From Candidatus Acetothermia bacterium (lineage in GTDB: Bacteria > Bipolaricaulota > Bipolaricaulia > RBG-16-55-9 > JANLFV01), in NCBI GenBank assembly GCA_024653345.1, contig JANLFV010000011.1, forward strand, positions 1 to 48,766: a stretch of 48,766 bases of DNA, given 5' to 3'. Shown piece by piece: positions 39,302-47,302 of the stretch. The translations under genes were made by a program, and so were the position numbers. The notes below the pieces were generated by a model that had not been told where the DNA came from, did no database searches, and saw only the letters and a program-made list of their open reading frames with translations. How positions within the stretch are numbered: position 1 is the stretch's first letter; every line of letters begins with the position of its first letter.

Positions 39302-39810
39302 CTAGGGCAGGGACCAAGCCGCCAACTCCTCGACCGCACGGGCAAAGACCTCCTCGGGGCTCAGATGGGTGGTGTCGATCTCGATCTCCGCCGCCAAAGC
39401 GGCGAAGAGATCAAAGAACTCCCGGATGAACGCCTCCCGGTCGGGGAGTGTATCTCGGTAGACCCAGGGCTCCGCCTCCTCCTCCAGGGGCTTCAGCTTC
39501 ACCCGCCGGAATAGCTCCTCCGCGGAACAGACGAGCTTCAGGGTCAGAATCTGGCCTGGGGCAGCGCTTGGTAGAGGAAGGAGAGCCGCCCGTTCAGCCC
39601 TATGGTCTCCAAGATGACTCGGTCCCAACTATGCTTTGAGATCTCCCGGTAGAGGGCCAACCAGGCGTCGGCCTCACCCTCTGCTGTGGGCGGGAAGAGC
39701 CTGCGGAATTGGCCGATCCGCAGGACCTCCCAGCCGAGATGCGGGCCGAGCCGCGCGGTGAGCGTGGTCTTCCCCGCCCCTGGCAGCCCCATCACATGGA
39801 GGATGGCCAT
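39302..39810 (-). pseudogene. P-loop nucleotide kinase, split by a one-base frameshift
   Basis: The first half starts at ATG 39810 and carries the P-loop LHVMGLPGAGKTTLTARLG, then IGQFRRLFPPTAEGE and WDRVILETIGLNGRLSFLYQ, stopping at 39544. The second half continues in another frame with ILTLKLVCSAEELFRRVKLK and a helical end to 39302. One added base near 39553 (GGCC to GGCCC) would give a continuous 169-residue small kinase of the cytidylate/deoxynucleoside/shikimate-like fold. The reaction is unknown. The break is not at a long homopolymer, so decay is as likely as a read error. Confidence 0.7.
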
Positions 39811-39819
39811 ATCGTTCCA

Positions 39820-39849
39820 AGTATAAGACCGCTTCCCGAAGCCAGCCAA
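39820..39849 (-). promoter_or_regulatory. Promoter of the kinase gene, near-leaderless
   Basis: Minus strand: TTGGCT (39849-39844), 18-nt spacer, TATACT (39825-39820). Nine bases separate the -10 box from ATG 39810, giving a leader of about 2-3 nt and no SD. Confidence 0.5.
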
Positions 39850-39900
39850 TCGCGCCCCGGGAAGTTCCAGCGGGGCACCGCTAGAGTGCATTCCCCATCA

Positions 39901-39929
39901 TTGTCTGCTTGCCCGATTCTTGCTACAAT
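39901..39929 (+). promoter_or_regulatory. Promoter of the 39937 gene, leaderless
   Basis: TTGTCT (39901-39906), 17-nt spacer, extended -10 TGC-TACAAT (39921-39929). Seven bases separate it from ATG 39937, so the transcript should begin at the start codon. It is divergent from the kinase promoter. Confidence 0.6.
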
Positions 39930-39936
39930 TCCTGCA

Positions 39937-41049
39937 ATGAGAGATATCAGCAAACGGCTGACCATCGCCCGGCTGGAGGTCCGCCACCGCATGGAAGGGA
40001 AATACCAGCTCGGGCTTGTGGAACTGGGAATATGGCCCGAAGTCGAGTCCACACTGACCCTAACAGAGCATGACATGATCCGCTTCGGCCTGGACCCTAG
40101 CGAGGGGCTGGTGGGGGCCACGGTGGAGGTCACGCTTAAGGCCATTCCCTACCCGCAGGAGGCCCCCTCGCCCGATACGGTCCTCCTCACGCGCCTGACC
40201 AGATCAACGGAGGTGCACCAACACTACGGCCTGATCACGCCCGATAAATCTGAGCAGCGCACCTTCCGGCTGGAGGCGAAGACCCCGGTCCCCGGCGGCA
40301 CCCTCGTCGTCTTGCCGCCGACATACTATGAACTGAACCTGCCCCTGACTGAGGGCGAGTATCGTCGCCTGCGGGGGCTCCCGGCGGGCACCGCCCTCAA
40401 GGTGAGGTTGCGACGCGTTGGACGAGGTTTCCGCGATGTGGTGCTCACCTACCGCGGCACTCTAGAAGACCCACGGGTCTTCCCCCAGGACTACGTCGCC
40501 CTAATGGTCCCGCTGATCCGGGCGATGATCGCCTACTTCGACGACGATGTGGACGTGGTGGGGCACTACTGCGGCCTGGAAGTTGAGGAAGAGAACGCCC
40601 AGCCAGGCACCGATCCGCGTCTGGGAGCGCGGGCCTGGCGACGCCAGTATTTTGCGGTGGACCCGCTCCCACCCGGCGACTGGGAGGCGGCCTTTGCGGA
40701 GAGCGTGGCCCGGATTGATGCCGTCCTGAAGGAGCGCTATGGCAATCGCCTGCCCATGAGCGGCGTCCAGGAGTTCTACGATAACATCGAGACGAGCGCC
40801 TGGGAGAGCAAGGAGCCCCACCCCATCGAGGAGCTATCCGTGGGGCTGCAGGCCAAATATGTCTTCCGCGAGGGCTACCACCTCCCCTCCATCCTCATCG
40901 AGGCCCGCTCGGTAACCGGCAACCGCAAGGCCTGCCAGGCCGCCTGTGAAGCGCTGAGCCGCGAGGCCGTCGCCCTGTTCGGGGTCCGCTTCGACCATAC
41001 CTCACTGGAGATCGAGGAGATGGGCGAGACGGGGGCGCCGCCAAGCTAG
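39937..41049 (+). CDS. Uncharacterised protein, first gene of a radical SAM region
   Basis: The 370-residue soluble protein is not recognised. It begins RDISKRLTIARLEVRHRME and has a beta-rich N-terminal half (VELGIWPEVESTLTL, LRGLPAGTALKVRLRRVG). A helical middle has an acidic cluster (MIAYFDDDVDVVGHYCG), and a C-terminal part carries FDHTSLEIEEM. No signal peptide or membrane helix is seen. ATG 39937 is supported by the promoter immediately upstream. Two further genes follow after a 484-nt gap; whether they share a transcript is unclear. Confidence 0.75.
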   Translation: MRDISKRLTIARLEVRHRMEGKYQLGLVELGIWPEVESTLTLTEHDMIRFGLDPSEGLVGATVEVTLKAIPYPQEAPSPDTVLLTRLTRSTEVHQHYGLITPDKSEQRTFRLEAKTPVPGGTLVVLPPTYYELNLPLTEGEYRRLRGLPAGTALKVRLRRVGRGFRDVVLTYRGTLEDPRVFPQDYVALMVPLIRAMIAYFDDDVDVVGHYCGLEVEEENAQPGTDPRLGARAWRRQYFAVDPLPPGDWEAAFAESVARIDAVLKERYGNRLPMSGVQEFYDNIETSAWESKEPHPIEELSVGLQAKYVFREGYHLPSILIEARSVTGNRKACQAACEALSREAVALFGVRFDHTSLEIEEMGETGAPPS

Positions 41050-41081
41050 CGCTCTGTCAACCATGCTTTGATAAGGAGCCC

Positions 41082-41168
41082 TCCTCTCCTCTGGAGGGAG
41101 AGGATTGAGGTAAGGGGGATTAGAACCATCATCACCCTCATCCCAGCCTTCCCCCTCAAGGGGGAAGG
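41082..41168. repeat. Double-hairpin GC-rich repeat, intergenic copy
   Basis: A stem TCCTCTCC/GGAGAGGA (41082-41104) and a 9-bp perfect stem CCTTCCCCC/GGGGGAAGG (41147-41168) flank sequence containing TCACCCTCATCCC. It is the inverted equivalent of the copy at 26936-27003, with a somewhat longer middle. Confidence 0.85.
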
Positions 41169-41245
41169 AGATTTTCAAACCAGCCGTAGCGGAGCAGCGG
41201 CTCTGGAGATCGTTTGGGCGAGTATGGACGATCCAATAACGGTCG

Positions 41246-41291
41246 CAAGTTCCAGGTTCAAGGCTCAGGAACTTGGAACCTGCTAACCTGG
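41246..41291. repeat. Nested inverted repeats
   Basis: CAAGTTCC (41246-41253) pairs with GGAACTTG (41268-41275). CCAGGTT (41252-41258) pairs with AACCTGG (41285-41291). The pairings are mutually competing, as in a small palindromic repeat element. Confidence 0.6.
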
Positions 41292-41354
41292 AGCTTGTAA
41301 CCGGTGCTTTGAGGAAGCCGTCCCCGACCGGTGGGCCTGGCCCTTGCCGGAGGT

Positions 41355-41522
41355 GTGGCATTCGGCTATCCTCGCCAGTTGGGAGGCGCGCCTCCCTGGG
41401 GATTCGACCTGGAGGCCCTGGCCGCCTCCGAATACTGGCATGGCGAGCGCTAGATCCAGGCCGCCTTCGAGGTCCTCCGCCTGGCCGATGTCTGCTGGGT
41501 GAGGCCTTTTTTGGCCCGCTAG
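41355..41522 (+). pseudogene. Short decayed frame with one internal TAG
   Basis: GTG 41355, with GGAGG upstream, opens a 55-codon frame (LGGAPPWGFDLEALAASEYW) interrupted by TAG at 41451 and continuing IQAAFEVLRLADVCWVRPFL to TAG at 41520. Codon use looks protein-like on both sides of the stop. It is probably a remnant; no family is recognised. Confidence 0.4.
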
Positions 41523-41533
41523 AAAGGAGCACG

Positions 41534-42502
41534 ATGCGGCAACTGTTGGTGGAATGCAGTGATCCCGGCCTGGTGGTCACCCTGGCCGAGGAGTTCGAGC
41601 ATGTGCTCCGGCATGTGGACTTCGCCCGCGCTCAGGAATTGAAGAGCAAGCTGGGCGAACTGGCCCGCGAGCTCGGCCCGGAGTTCGAAGAACTTTGGCA
41701 GAATTTCCGCGTGGAGACGCCGAATGAGGTCGGCTACCGCCCGCTAAATTTCGGGAGTCGGGAGGCCGTGGATGAAGAGCGGCTGCGGGAACTCCTGGCC
41801 CAGGCGAAGGAGCGAGCTATCGGCCAGTTCGAGTTGAGCCGCACTCTCCTATTGCCCCAGGATGGCCCGGCCCCGGAGACGCGGGAGCAGTATGTCCACG
41901 ACCTGGCCGACGGCATCCGCGGAGCCCCCTGGGATGAGCTGGGGGTGTTTCAGATGCCGGTGAACCTGCCGGATCAGATGGCTGCCCACCGCCTCAAGCT
42001 CATGGAGGAATATGCCGGCGAGGTCTTGCGCGCCCGGGCTCGCTTCCCGACCGTAGGCCACCGCTGGGTCCGGGATTCGGCCGAGCGGCTGGAGAAGGCG
42101 TTAGAAGAGGTGAGCACTCGGGCCGAGGCGGTGATGACTTATGAGCTGGCCCGACTGAGTCCGAAAGATGTGGAGCCCGAGGAGCGCCTCCGCTGGGCCG
42201 CCCTGGCCGCCCGGCTGGGGGAAGAGGTCGAGAAGTGGTATGCGGCCGCGGAAGAGCAGATGAGTTACATCTACCAACGGGCCGCGTTGGCCTACCTCTT
42301 GTGGACCGAATGCTCCGGCTTCGGGCCGGCACGGTCGTTCCTGGAGAAGCGGCTGCAAGCCCTCATCGCGGAGGCCGAGGCGGTCTACACGGCCGACGGA
42401 GTCGCGGCCCTGCGAGAAGTGTATGATGAGCTGCGTCGCCCGCCGTGGGCCAGGCTGGGCAGCACGAGAGCTAAAGATGAACGCACCGATACAAGCGGCT
42501 GA
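41534..42502 (+). CDS. Uncharacterised alpha-helical protein upstream of a radical SAM enzyme
   Basis: The 322-residue protein is largely helical with heptad-like stretches (RAQELKSKLGELARELGPEF; SAERLEKALEEVSTRAEAVM) and lacks a signal peptide or membrane helix. A central segment (LPLP-free, DGPAPETREQYVHDLADGIR) is not recognisable. ATG 41534 is chosen: AAAGGAG lies 5 nt upstream, and the longer frame runs through the repeat region. The next gene starts 26 nt before this one ends, so the two are translationally linked and probably work together. Confidence 0.75.
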   Translation: MRQLLVECSDPGLVVTLAEEFEHVLRHVDFARAQELKSKLGELARELGPEFEELWQNFRVETPNEVGYRPLNFGSREAVDEERLRELLAQAKERAIGQFELSRTLLLPQDGPAPETREQYVHDLADGIRGAPWDELGVFQMPVNLPDQMAAHRLKLMEEYAGEVLRARARFPTVGHRWVRDSAERLEKALEEVSTRAEAVMTYELARLSPKDVEPEERLRWAALAARLGEEVEKWYAAAEEQMSYIYQRAALAYLLWTECSGFGPARSFLEKRLQALIAEAEAVYTADGVAALREVYDELRRPPWARLGSTRAKDERTDTSG

Positions 42503-43187
42503 CCGGCTCTGGCTGGCCTCGGTGGAGATCACCCGGCGGTGCAACCTCCACTGCCCCTATTGTGACCAGGCCAAGTCCGACCGGGACATGCCTGTGGCCC
42601 AATTTATCGAGCTGCTCGGCGAGCTGGCAGAGGAGGGGCTGGAGGCGGTGGCCCTGGGCGGCGGGGAGCCGACGCTCCACCCGGACCTCCCCGCCCTGCT
42701 GGAGGCCACTCATGACCGGGGCCTGCGGGCGGGGCTGACCACCAACGCCCGCGACCCCGAGATGGTGATGGGCCTGGCCGATGCCCGGTTACTAGAGAGC
42801 TTCGGCGTCTCGGCCGGGAAGGGGGAGTGGACCGCGCTGGTGGCCCACCCCTGCGCCGTGGTGAACCTGCTCTTGCTGCGCGGGGGCCTGACGGAGATCA
42901 CAACCCAGGCCGGCGAGGCCGTCCGACGGGGCGCGCGCCGGCTGCTGCTGTTAGGCTACAAGGGCGATCGGCCCGAATTTGCCCCCTCCACGGCCGAGTT
43001 GGCCGAGGCGTTCGGCTTGCTCACTATGCTAGGGCGCAGGATGGGCTTGGTCGTGGCCGCCGACGACTACACCCGCCGCCGGCTGGGGCTGGCTGAAAGA
43101 TGCGGCGATGGCTTCCTGCGCGTGAACCTGGACGGGACCCGCGATCGGTGCTGCTTCCCGGCCTGCGAGTATCGGATCCGCCCATAG
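42477..43187 (+). CDS. Short radical SAM protein
   Basis: The 236-residue protein carries the radical SAM cluster motif C22-x3-C26-x2-C29 (RRCNLHCPYCDQ), the SAM-binding GGGEP motif (ALGGGEPTLHPDLPALLE) and the strand GLTTNA. The C-terminus has an extra cysteine group CCFPAC, possibly a remnant or short form of a SPASM/twitch auxiliary site. It is shorter than most radical SAM enzymes (300-400 residues). The substrate may be the coupled 41534 protein or a small molecule; nothing in the window names it. It overlaps the upstream gene by 26 nt. Confidence 0.88.
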   Translation: MNAPIQAADRLWLASVEITRRCNLHCPYCDQAKSDRDMPVAQFIELLGELAEEGLEAVALGGGEPTLHPDLPALLEATHDRGLRAGLTTNARDPEMVMGLADARLLESFGVSAGKGEWTALVAHPCAVVNLLLLRGGLTEITTQAGEAVRRGARRLLLLGYKGDRPEFAPSTAELAEAFGLLTMLGRRMGLVVAADDYTRRRLGLAERCGDGFLRVNLDGTRDRCCFPACEYRIRP

Positions 43188-43239
43188 CCGGGCCTGCCGA
43201 TTGGGCTGGTCGTCGTCGGGCCAGTCGAGCAGGGCACTA

Positions 43240-43325
43240 TCACTCCCGGAAGAACTCTTCTATGGCCCTCACTACCTGTTGAAGCTCCTCCTCGCTCAGC
43301 TCGGGAAAGATCGGGAGCGAGAGGA
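43240..43325 (-). pseudogene. Relic C-terminus of a DegT-type aminotransferase
   Basis: The minus-strand frame ending at stop 43242-43240 reads NVLSLPIFPELSEEELQQVV and then RAIEEFFRE, the usual final helix of DegT/DnrJ/EryC1 aminotransferases. The rest of that gene is missing. The upstream glycosyltransferase reads into the same DNA in another frame, ending with ERDLQTSSRSRSFPS. A deletion or recombination junction near 43325 is inferred. Confidence 0.65.
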
Positions 43326-44489
43326 CGTTTGAAGATCTCGTTCCACCAGCCGTTGATAAACCTTTATCTGCCTCTCCAACACGAACCGTTCATCAAACTC
43401 TTCCACAGCCCGCTTCCGGCCAGCTTGTCCCATCCGCCGCGCGAGGTTCTCATCGGATAGGACTCTGATGATCGCCTGAGCAAGTGCCTCTGGATCTTTG
43501 ACTGGAACCAGGAGTCCGGTAACCCCACCGACGACCTCCTCGCGGCAGCCGCGGATGTTCGTGGTCACTACCGGCTTCCCCGCGGCCATCGCCTCCAAGA
43601 TCGTCCGGGGCATCCCCTCGCGATGAGAAGGGAGCACGAACAGGTCCATGATCGAGAGCAGCCCGGGGATATCCTCGCGAAACCCGGTGAATTTGATCCT
43701 GTCTTCCAGATTATTTCGCCGGATGAGCTGCTGCAAGCGCTCCGTCGCCCGCCGGTCTCGATCGCTCTCCAGTGTATCGCCCACGACCAAGAGCTTAGCT
43801 CTGGGGATCTCCTCGATTACTTGACCCAGCGCCTCAAGCAGCTCTTCGACGCCCTTCTCTCCTACCAGGCGCCCGATGAAGCCGATCACCTTATCTTCAG
43901 GGTCCAGTCCTAGCTCTGTCCTCAAGCTTGGCTTGGGAGAGATAGTGAAAGCTTGGGTATCGACGCCATTGCCGATCCAGATGGCCCTCTCTTCAGTGGC
44001 AATTCGTTCCTTGATTGCCGTCCCCCGATCTTCACCGCTCTGGGTGAAGAGCATATCGGTGCAGTATCTCCCTAACAGCCGCTCCACCCAGATGATCAAA
44101 CGCCTCTTCCAGGGAGCCATCAGCTCGTGGAAGTAGAAGCCGTGGGCCGTGTAGATGATTATCGGCACGCGAGCGAGCTTGGCCGCCACCCGGCCTAAGA
44201 CGGCAGCCACCGGCGTGTGCACATGGACGATGTCAAAGCGCTCGCGGCGCATCAGCCGATAGAGCTGCCAGAGCGATTTCAAGTTAGAGAGCGGGGATAT
44301 CCTCCGAGCAATCGTGATGGGATGGACTGTATAGCCTAGCTCCGCCAGCTCTCGCAGGTGTCGGCCTGGGGAGCAGGCGATATGGACTTCATAGCCTTCT
44401 TGGATCAAGCGATCGATTAGTGGCAGCAGAAGAAACTTGATCGTGACATCGACGGCCGCTGACTGGAGGACTTTGATCTTCCAGCTCAT
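43296..44489 (-). CDS. GT4-family glycosyltransferase
   Basis: The 397-residue GT-B enzyme has an N-terminal acceptor domain (DIVHVHTPVAAVLGRVAAKL) and a C-terminal GT4 donor domain: IGFIGRLVGEKGVEELLEAL, LFVLPSHREGMPRTILEAMA and GKPVVTTNIRGCREEV. It adds a sugar from a nucleotide donor to a lipid-linked glycan. The last ~14 residues (ERDLQTSSRSRSFPS) are encoded over an aminotransferase relic, so the native end may have been replaced. The ATG overlaps the epimerase stop (ATGA). Confidence 0.92.
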   Translation of the reverse strand: MSWKIKVLQSAAVDVTIKFLLLPLIDRLIQEGYEVHIACSPGRHLRELAELGYTVHPITIARRISPLSNLKSLWQLYRLMRRERFDIVHVHTPVAAVLGRVAAKLARVPIIIYTAHGFYFHELMAPWKRRLIIWVERLLGRYCTDMLFTQSGEDRGTAIKERIATEERAIWIGNGVDTQAFTISPKPSLRTELGLDPEDKVIGFIGRLVGEKGVEELLEALGQVIEEIPRAKLLVVGDTLESDRDRRATERLQQLIRRNNLEDRIKFTGFREDIPGLLSIMDLFVLPSHREGMPRTILEAMAAGKPVVTTNIRGCREEVVGGVTGLLVPVKDPEALAQAIIRVLSDENLARRMGQAGRKRAVEEFDERFVLERQIKVYQRLVERDLQTSSRSRSFPS

Positions 44490-45436
44490 ACCAGGTAGTC
44501 TCTTTTATACCACTCCACTGTCCGCTCCAGGCCCTCGCGGGTATTCACCTTAACCTCGTAACCCAAGAGCTCTTGCGCTTTGGAGATATCGGCCAGGGAG
44601 TGGCGCAGATCCCCGGGCCGCGCCAGGGCATACTTCGGCTTCAGTTTGGGGTTAACCCCGACGATCTCCGTCAGAAGACGTGCCAGCTCGTTGACGGTGA
44701 TCCGCTCCCCGCAGGCGATGTTGAAGACCTCCCCGGCCACGCCGGGAGCCTTAGCCGCAAGGAGATTGGCCTCGACCACGTTTTCTATGTGCGTGAAGTC
44801 CCGCGACTGCTCGCCGTCGCCGAAGATCGTCGGCGGCTCGCCCTGAAGAAAGGCAGTGATGAACTTGGGGACTACTGCGGCATACTGCGACTGGGGGTCC
44901 TGCCGTGGGCCGAAGACGTTGAAGTAGCGCAGAGCGACCGTCTCCAGGCCGTAGACGTGAAAGAAGACCTGGCAGTAGAGCTCCCCGGCAAGCTTGCTGA
45001 CAGCATAGGGAGAACGCGGCTCCGGCTTCATCCCCTCATGCTTGGGCAAGGTAGGAGTATCACCATACACCGAGGAGGAGGAGGCATAGACGACCCGCTT
45101 CACCCCGGCGTCACGGGCGGCGATCAGGATGTTGAGCGTCCCCTCGACGTTGACCGAGTTGCTCGTCATCGGATCCTTCACCGAGCGCGGGACCGAGGGC
45201 ACAGCCGCCTGATGGGAGACATAATCCACGCCTTCCATTGCCTCCCTTACCAGCCCAAGATCGCGGATATCACTCTCGATGAACTCGACCTCTCCCAGAA
45301 ACGGCTCGATATTCTCCCTCTTCCCGGTGGAGAGGTTATCGATCACTCTGACCCGCTGGCCTTCGCGGACCAGCCGCTCAACGATGTGTGAGCCGATGAA
45401 CCCCGCTCCACCGGTGACCAGGAATAGTTTGGACAC
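44486..45436 (-). CDS. Nucleotide-sugar 4-epimerase (SDR, WbpP/GalE-like)
   Basis: The 316-residue SDR has the NAD motif GGAGFIGSH, the catalytic Ser/Tyr/Lys (ASSSSVYGDTP, and Y144-x3-K148 in SPYAVSKLAG) and RYFNVFGPRQDPQSQYAAVV, typical of UDP-GlcNAc/GlcNAcA 4-epimerases. GTG 45436 has GGGAGG 5 nt upstream. Together with the dehydrogenase at 46-47 kb it could give UDP-GalNAcA, as TviB/TviC do (by analogy). It is preceded by the VapC-type gene. Confidence 0.9.
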   Translation of the reverse strand: MSKLFLVTGGAGFIGSHIVERLVREGQRVRVIDNLSTGKRENIEPFLGEVEFIESDIRDLGLVREAMEGVDYVSHQAAVPSVPRSVKDPMTSNSVNVEGTLNILIAARDAGVKRVVYASSSSVYGDTPTLPKHEGMKPEPRSPYAVSKLAGELYCQVFFHVYGLETVALRYFNVFGPRQDPQSQYAAVVPKFITAFLQGEPPTIFGDGEQSRDFTHIENVVEANLLAAKAPGVAGEVFNIACGERITVNELARLLTEIVGVNPKLKPKYALARPGDLRHSLADISKAQELLGYEVKVNTREGLERTVEWYKRDYLV

Positions 45437-45450
45437 TTAATCCTCCCTTA

Positions 45451-45834
45451 CTAGATGACCTTCACTGAGTATTGAGCGATCTGCAGATCGGCAGTTAGGA
45501 TTGGCAAGTTTTCCAATTGAGCCTGCGCGATGAGTAAGCGATCAAAGGGATGTCGATGGTAGCCGGGGAGAGCATGCACATGCAGAGCGTGGCTCATCTG
45601 GACGGGCAAGCTCTCAATGGCGTTGAGGGTCATCCGCTCGGGAATAAACCGCTCAGGAGCATCGGGCAACTGCAGTCTGCCAAGCTTGGCCTTGATCGCT
45701 ATCTCCCAACCGCTGGCAGCGCAGAGGAACAGCTCATTCTCCCCATCACTAATGATCTCGCGAGCTCCCTCGGACAGCCGGGGATCGTCGGTAATCCACC
45801 ACAGGAATGTATGGGTATCTAATAGAGCCCTCAT
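45451..45834 (-). CDS. PIN-domain toxin (VapC type)
   Basis: The 127-residue PIN domain has the acidic active-site residues: D6 in LLDTHTFLWW, Glu in the ASGWEIAIKAKLGRLQLP helix, and Asp in HPFDRLLIAQAQLENLPILT. These are Mg-dependent RNases. The start overlaps the antitoxin stop (ATGA). The partner antitoxin is shortened at its N-terminus, so toxicity control is uncertain. Confidence 0.92.
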   Translation of the reverse strand: MRALLDTHTFLWWITDDPRLSEGAREIISDGENELFLCAASGWEIAIKAKLGRLQLPDAPERFIPERMTLNAIESLPVQMSHALHVHALPGYHRHPFDRLLIAQAQLENLPILTADLQIAQYSVKVI

Positions 45835-46025
45835 TCCTCGAATTCCCTAAGAATGGCTTCAGGCAGCGGCGCGTCGAAATGAGGCGCGATGGTCACTTTC
45901 CCGTTAGTGCTTCCGGGGAGGTGCCACGCCGGCCGCTCCACCATTGGAACCAGACGGGCAATGGGCTTACCGGCCTTGGCGATGATGATCTGCTCGCCCT
46001 CCCTCACCCGATTTACTCCACTCAT
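45831..46025 (-). CDS. Phd/YefM-type antitoxin, N-terminally truncated
   Basis: The 64-residue protein aligns from residue ~3 with the middle of the Phd/YefM family (NRVREGEQIIIAKAGKPIAR) and then a toxin-binding tail ending ILREFEE. The usual first ~14 residues, which build the DNA-binding strand and helix, are missing. The ATG lies exactly in the stop of the dehydrogenase (ATGA). An upstream genuine start is excluded by the intact dehydrogenase end. Toxin binding may persist, but autorepression probably does not. Confidence 0.8.
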   Translation of the reverse strand: MSGVNRVREGEQIIIAKAGKPIARLVPMVERPAWHLPGSTNGKVTIAPHFDAPLPEAILREFEE

Positions 46026-47302
46026 AATAGATAGACATTCCTATATTTACCCCTTATCCCCTTCGTCGCATTCCGTGTATCGAAGATCAGCTTTGCATTC
46101 TTAGCGATGAACTCCCAGTTGTAAGAAGAATGATCGGCCACGATGAGGACGCAGTCCTGCGAGGCTAGTAACCTCTCGTTCAGCTCCTGGGACCGCCACT
46201 CTCTATTCAAGTATTCTAAGCGCGGCACATGGGGGTCATTATAGGCGACCTCGGCGCCTTTCTGCAGGAGCAGGCCGATGATGTCCAGCGCGGGCGATTC
46301 CCGGATATCGTTGACATCGCGCTTGTAGGCCACACCCAGGATCAAGATCTTCGAGCCTTTGAGGGGCTTGCCCTGCTGGTTTAGAAGGTCGGCTACTCGC
46401 TCCACCACATAGCTCGGCATCTGGCTATTTACCTTATCCGCCAGATCGATGAAGCTTGTGTCAGCCCTGTAGGTTTTGGCTTTCCAAGAGAGATAGAACG
46501 GATCGATCGGGATGCAATGTCCTCCCAAGCCGGGCCCGGGATAGAAGGCCATGAAGCCGAAGGGCTTGGTCTGCGCCGCCTCGATCACGTTCCAGATGTT
46601 GATCCCCATCCTATTAGCCACAAGGGCCAACTCGTTGATCAGCCCGATGTTGACCGCCCGGAAAGTATTCTCCAGCAGCTTGGCCATCTCAGCCTCGCGG
46701 GCCGAACCCATGGGAATGACTTGCCTGAAGACCCGGGCATAGAGCTCGACCGCGCGCTTCGTGCATCCCTCAGTCACCCCGCCAACAATCTTCGGGATCT
46801 CCCTTATGCCATACTGCTTATTCCCCGGATCGACCCGCTCAGGGGAGAAGGCCAGATAAAAATCCCTGCCGACTTTGAGGCCGCTCTGCTCCAAGATGGG
46901 AGCGATCAGCTCCTCGGTGGCTCCGGGGTAGACGGTGCTCTCTAGAATGATGACTTGTCCGCGCTGCAGGACCCTGGCGATGCTCTCTGCGGCATCGATG
47001 ACATAGGACATATCGGGGTCCTTGGTCTTGCGCAGCGGCGTGGGGACGCAGATGCTGATCGCCTCGACCTTTGCCAGAAGATCATAATCTGACGAAACAT
47101 GAAATGTTCCATCATTCAGACACCGTTGAAGAGCAGCCTCGCTTATGTCGCCAACATAGCTTCGGCCTTTCCTCAAGAGCTCGATCTTCTCGGGGGCTCG
47201 ATCGATGCCGTAGACACTGAACCCGCTTCGGCAGAACTCGATAGCCAGCGGGAGGCCGACATAGCCGAGGCCGACGATGCCAACTGACGTCTGATCGCTC
47301 AT
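46022..47302 (-). CDS. UDP-N-acetylhexosamine dehydrogenase (WecC/WbpA/TviB type)
   Basis: The 426-residue enzyme oxidises C6 of a UDP-HexNAc with two NAD. It has the N-terminal NAD motif VGLGYVGLPLA, ESTVYPGATEEL, FSPERVDPGN, KLLENTFRAVNIGLINELA and the catalytic C263 in GLGGHCIPIDPFYLSWKAK. The C-terminal domain closes KLIFDTRNATKG. Its partners could be WecB (giving UDP-ManNAcA) or the 4-epimerase (giving UDP-GalNAcA). The ATG overlaps the upstream glycosyltransferase stop. Confidence 0.93.
   Translation of the reverse strand: MSDQTSVGIVGLGYVGLPLAIEFCRSGFSVYGIDRAPEKIELLRKGRSYVGDISEAALQRCLNDGTFHVSSDYDLLAKVEAISICVPTPLRKTKDPDMSYVIDAAESIARVLQRGQVIILESTVYPGATEELIAPILEQSGLKVGRDFYLAFSPERVDPGNKQYGIREIPKIVGGVTEGCTKRAVELYARVFRQVIPMGSAREAEMAKLLENTFRAVNIGLINELALVANRMGINIWNVIEAAQTKPFGFMAFYPGPGLGGHCIPIDPFYLSWKAKTYRADTSFIDLADKVNSQMPSYVVERVADLLNQQGKPLKGSKILILGVAYKRDVNDIRESPALDIIGLLLQKGAEVAYNDPHVPRLEYLNREWRSQELNERLLASQDCVLIVADHSSYNWEFIAKNAKLIFDTRNATKGIRGKYRNVYLL

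Larger units (their letters stand above)
41050..41533 (+). other. Repeat-rich intergenic region
   Basis: This 484-nt stretch holds a double-hairpin repeat (41082-41168), nested inverted repeats (41246-41291), and a decayed short frame (41355-41522). The last 13 bases carry the SD AAAGGAG of the next gene. No complete gene is seen on either strand. Confidence 0.8.

Noticed and set aside
41451-41453. TAG in the short frame as a recoded (pyrrolysine-like) codon
   Set aside because: TAG ends several intact genes here (for example secG, radical SAM), so general recoding is not supported.
41002-41580. Minus-strand 192-residue frame across the repeat region
   Set aside because: It translates the hairpin repeat and parts of other genes; no start signal or family.
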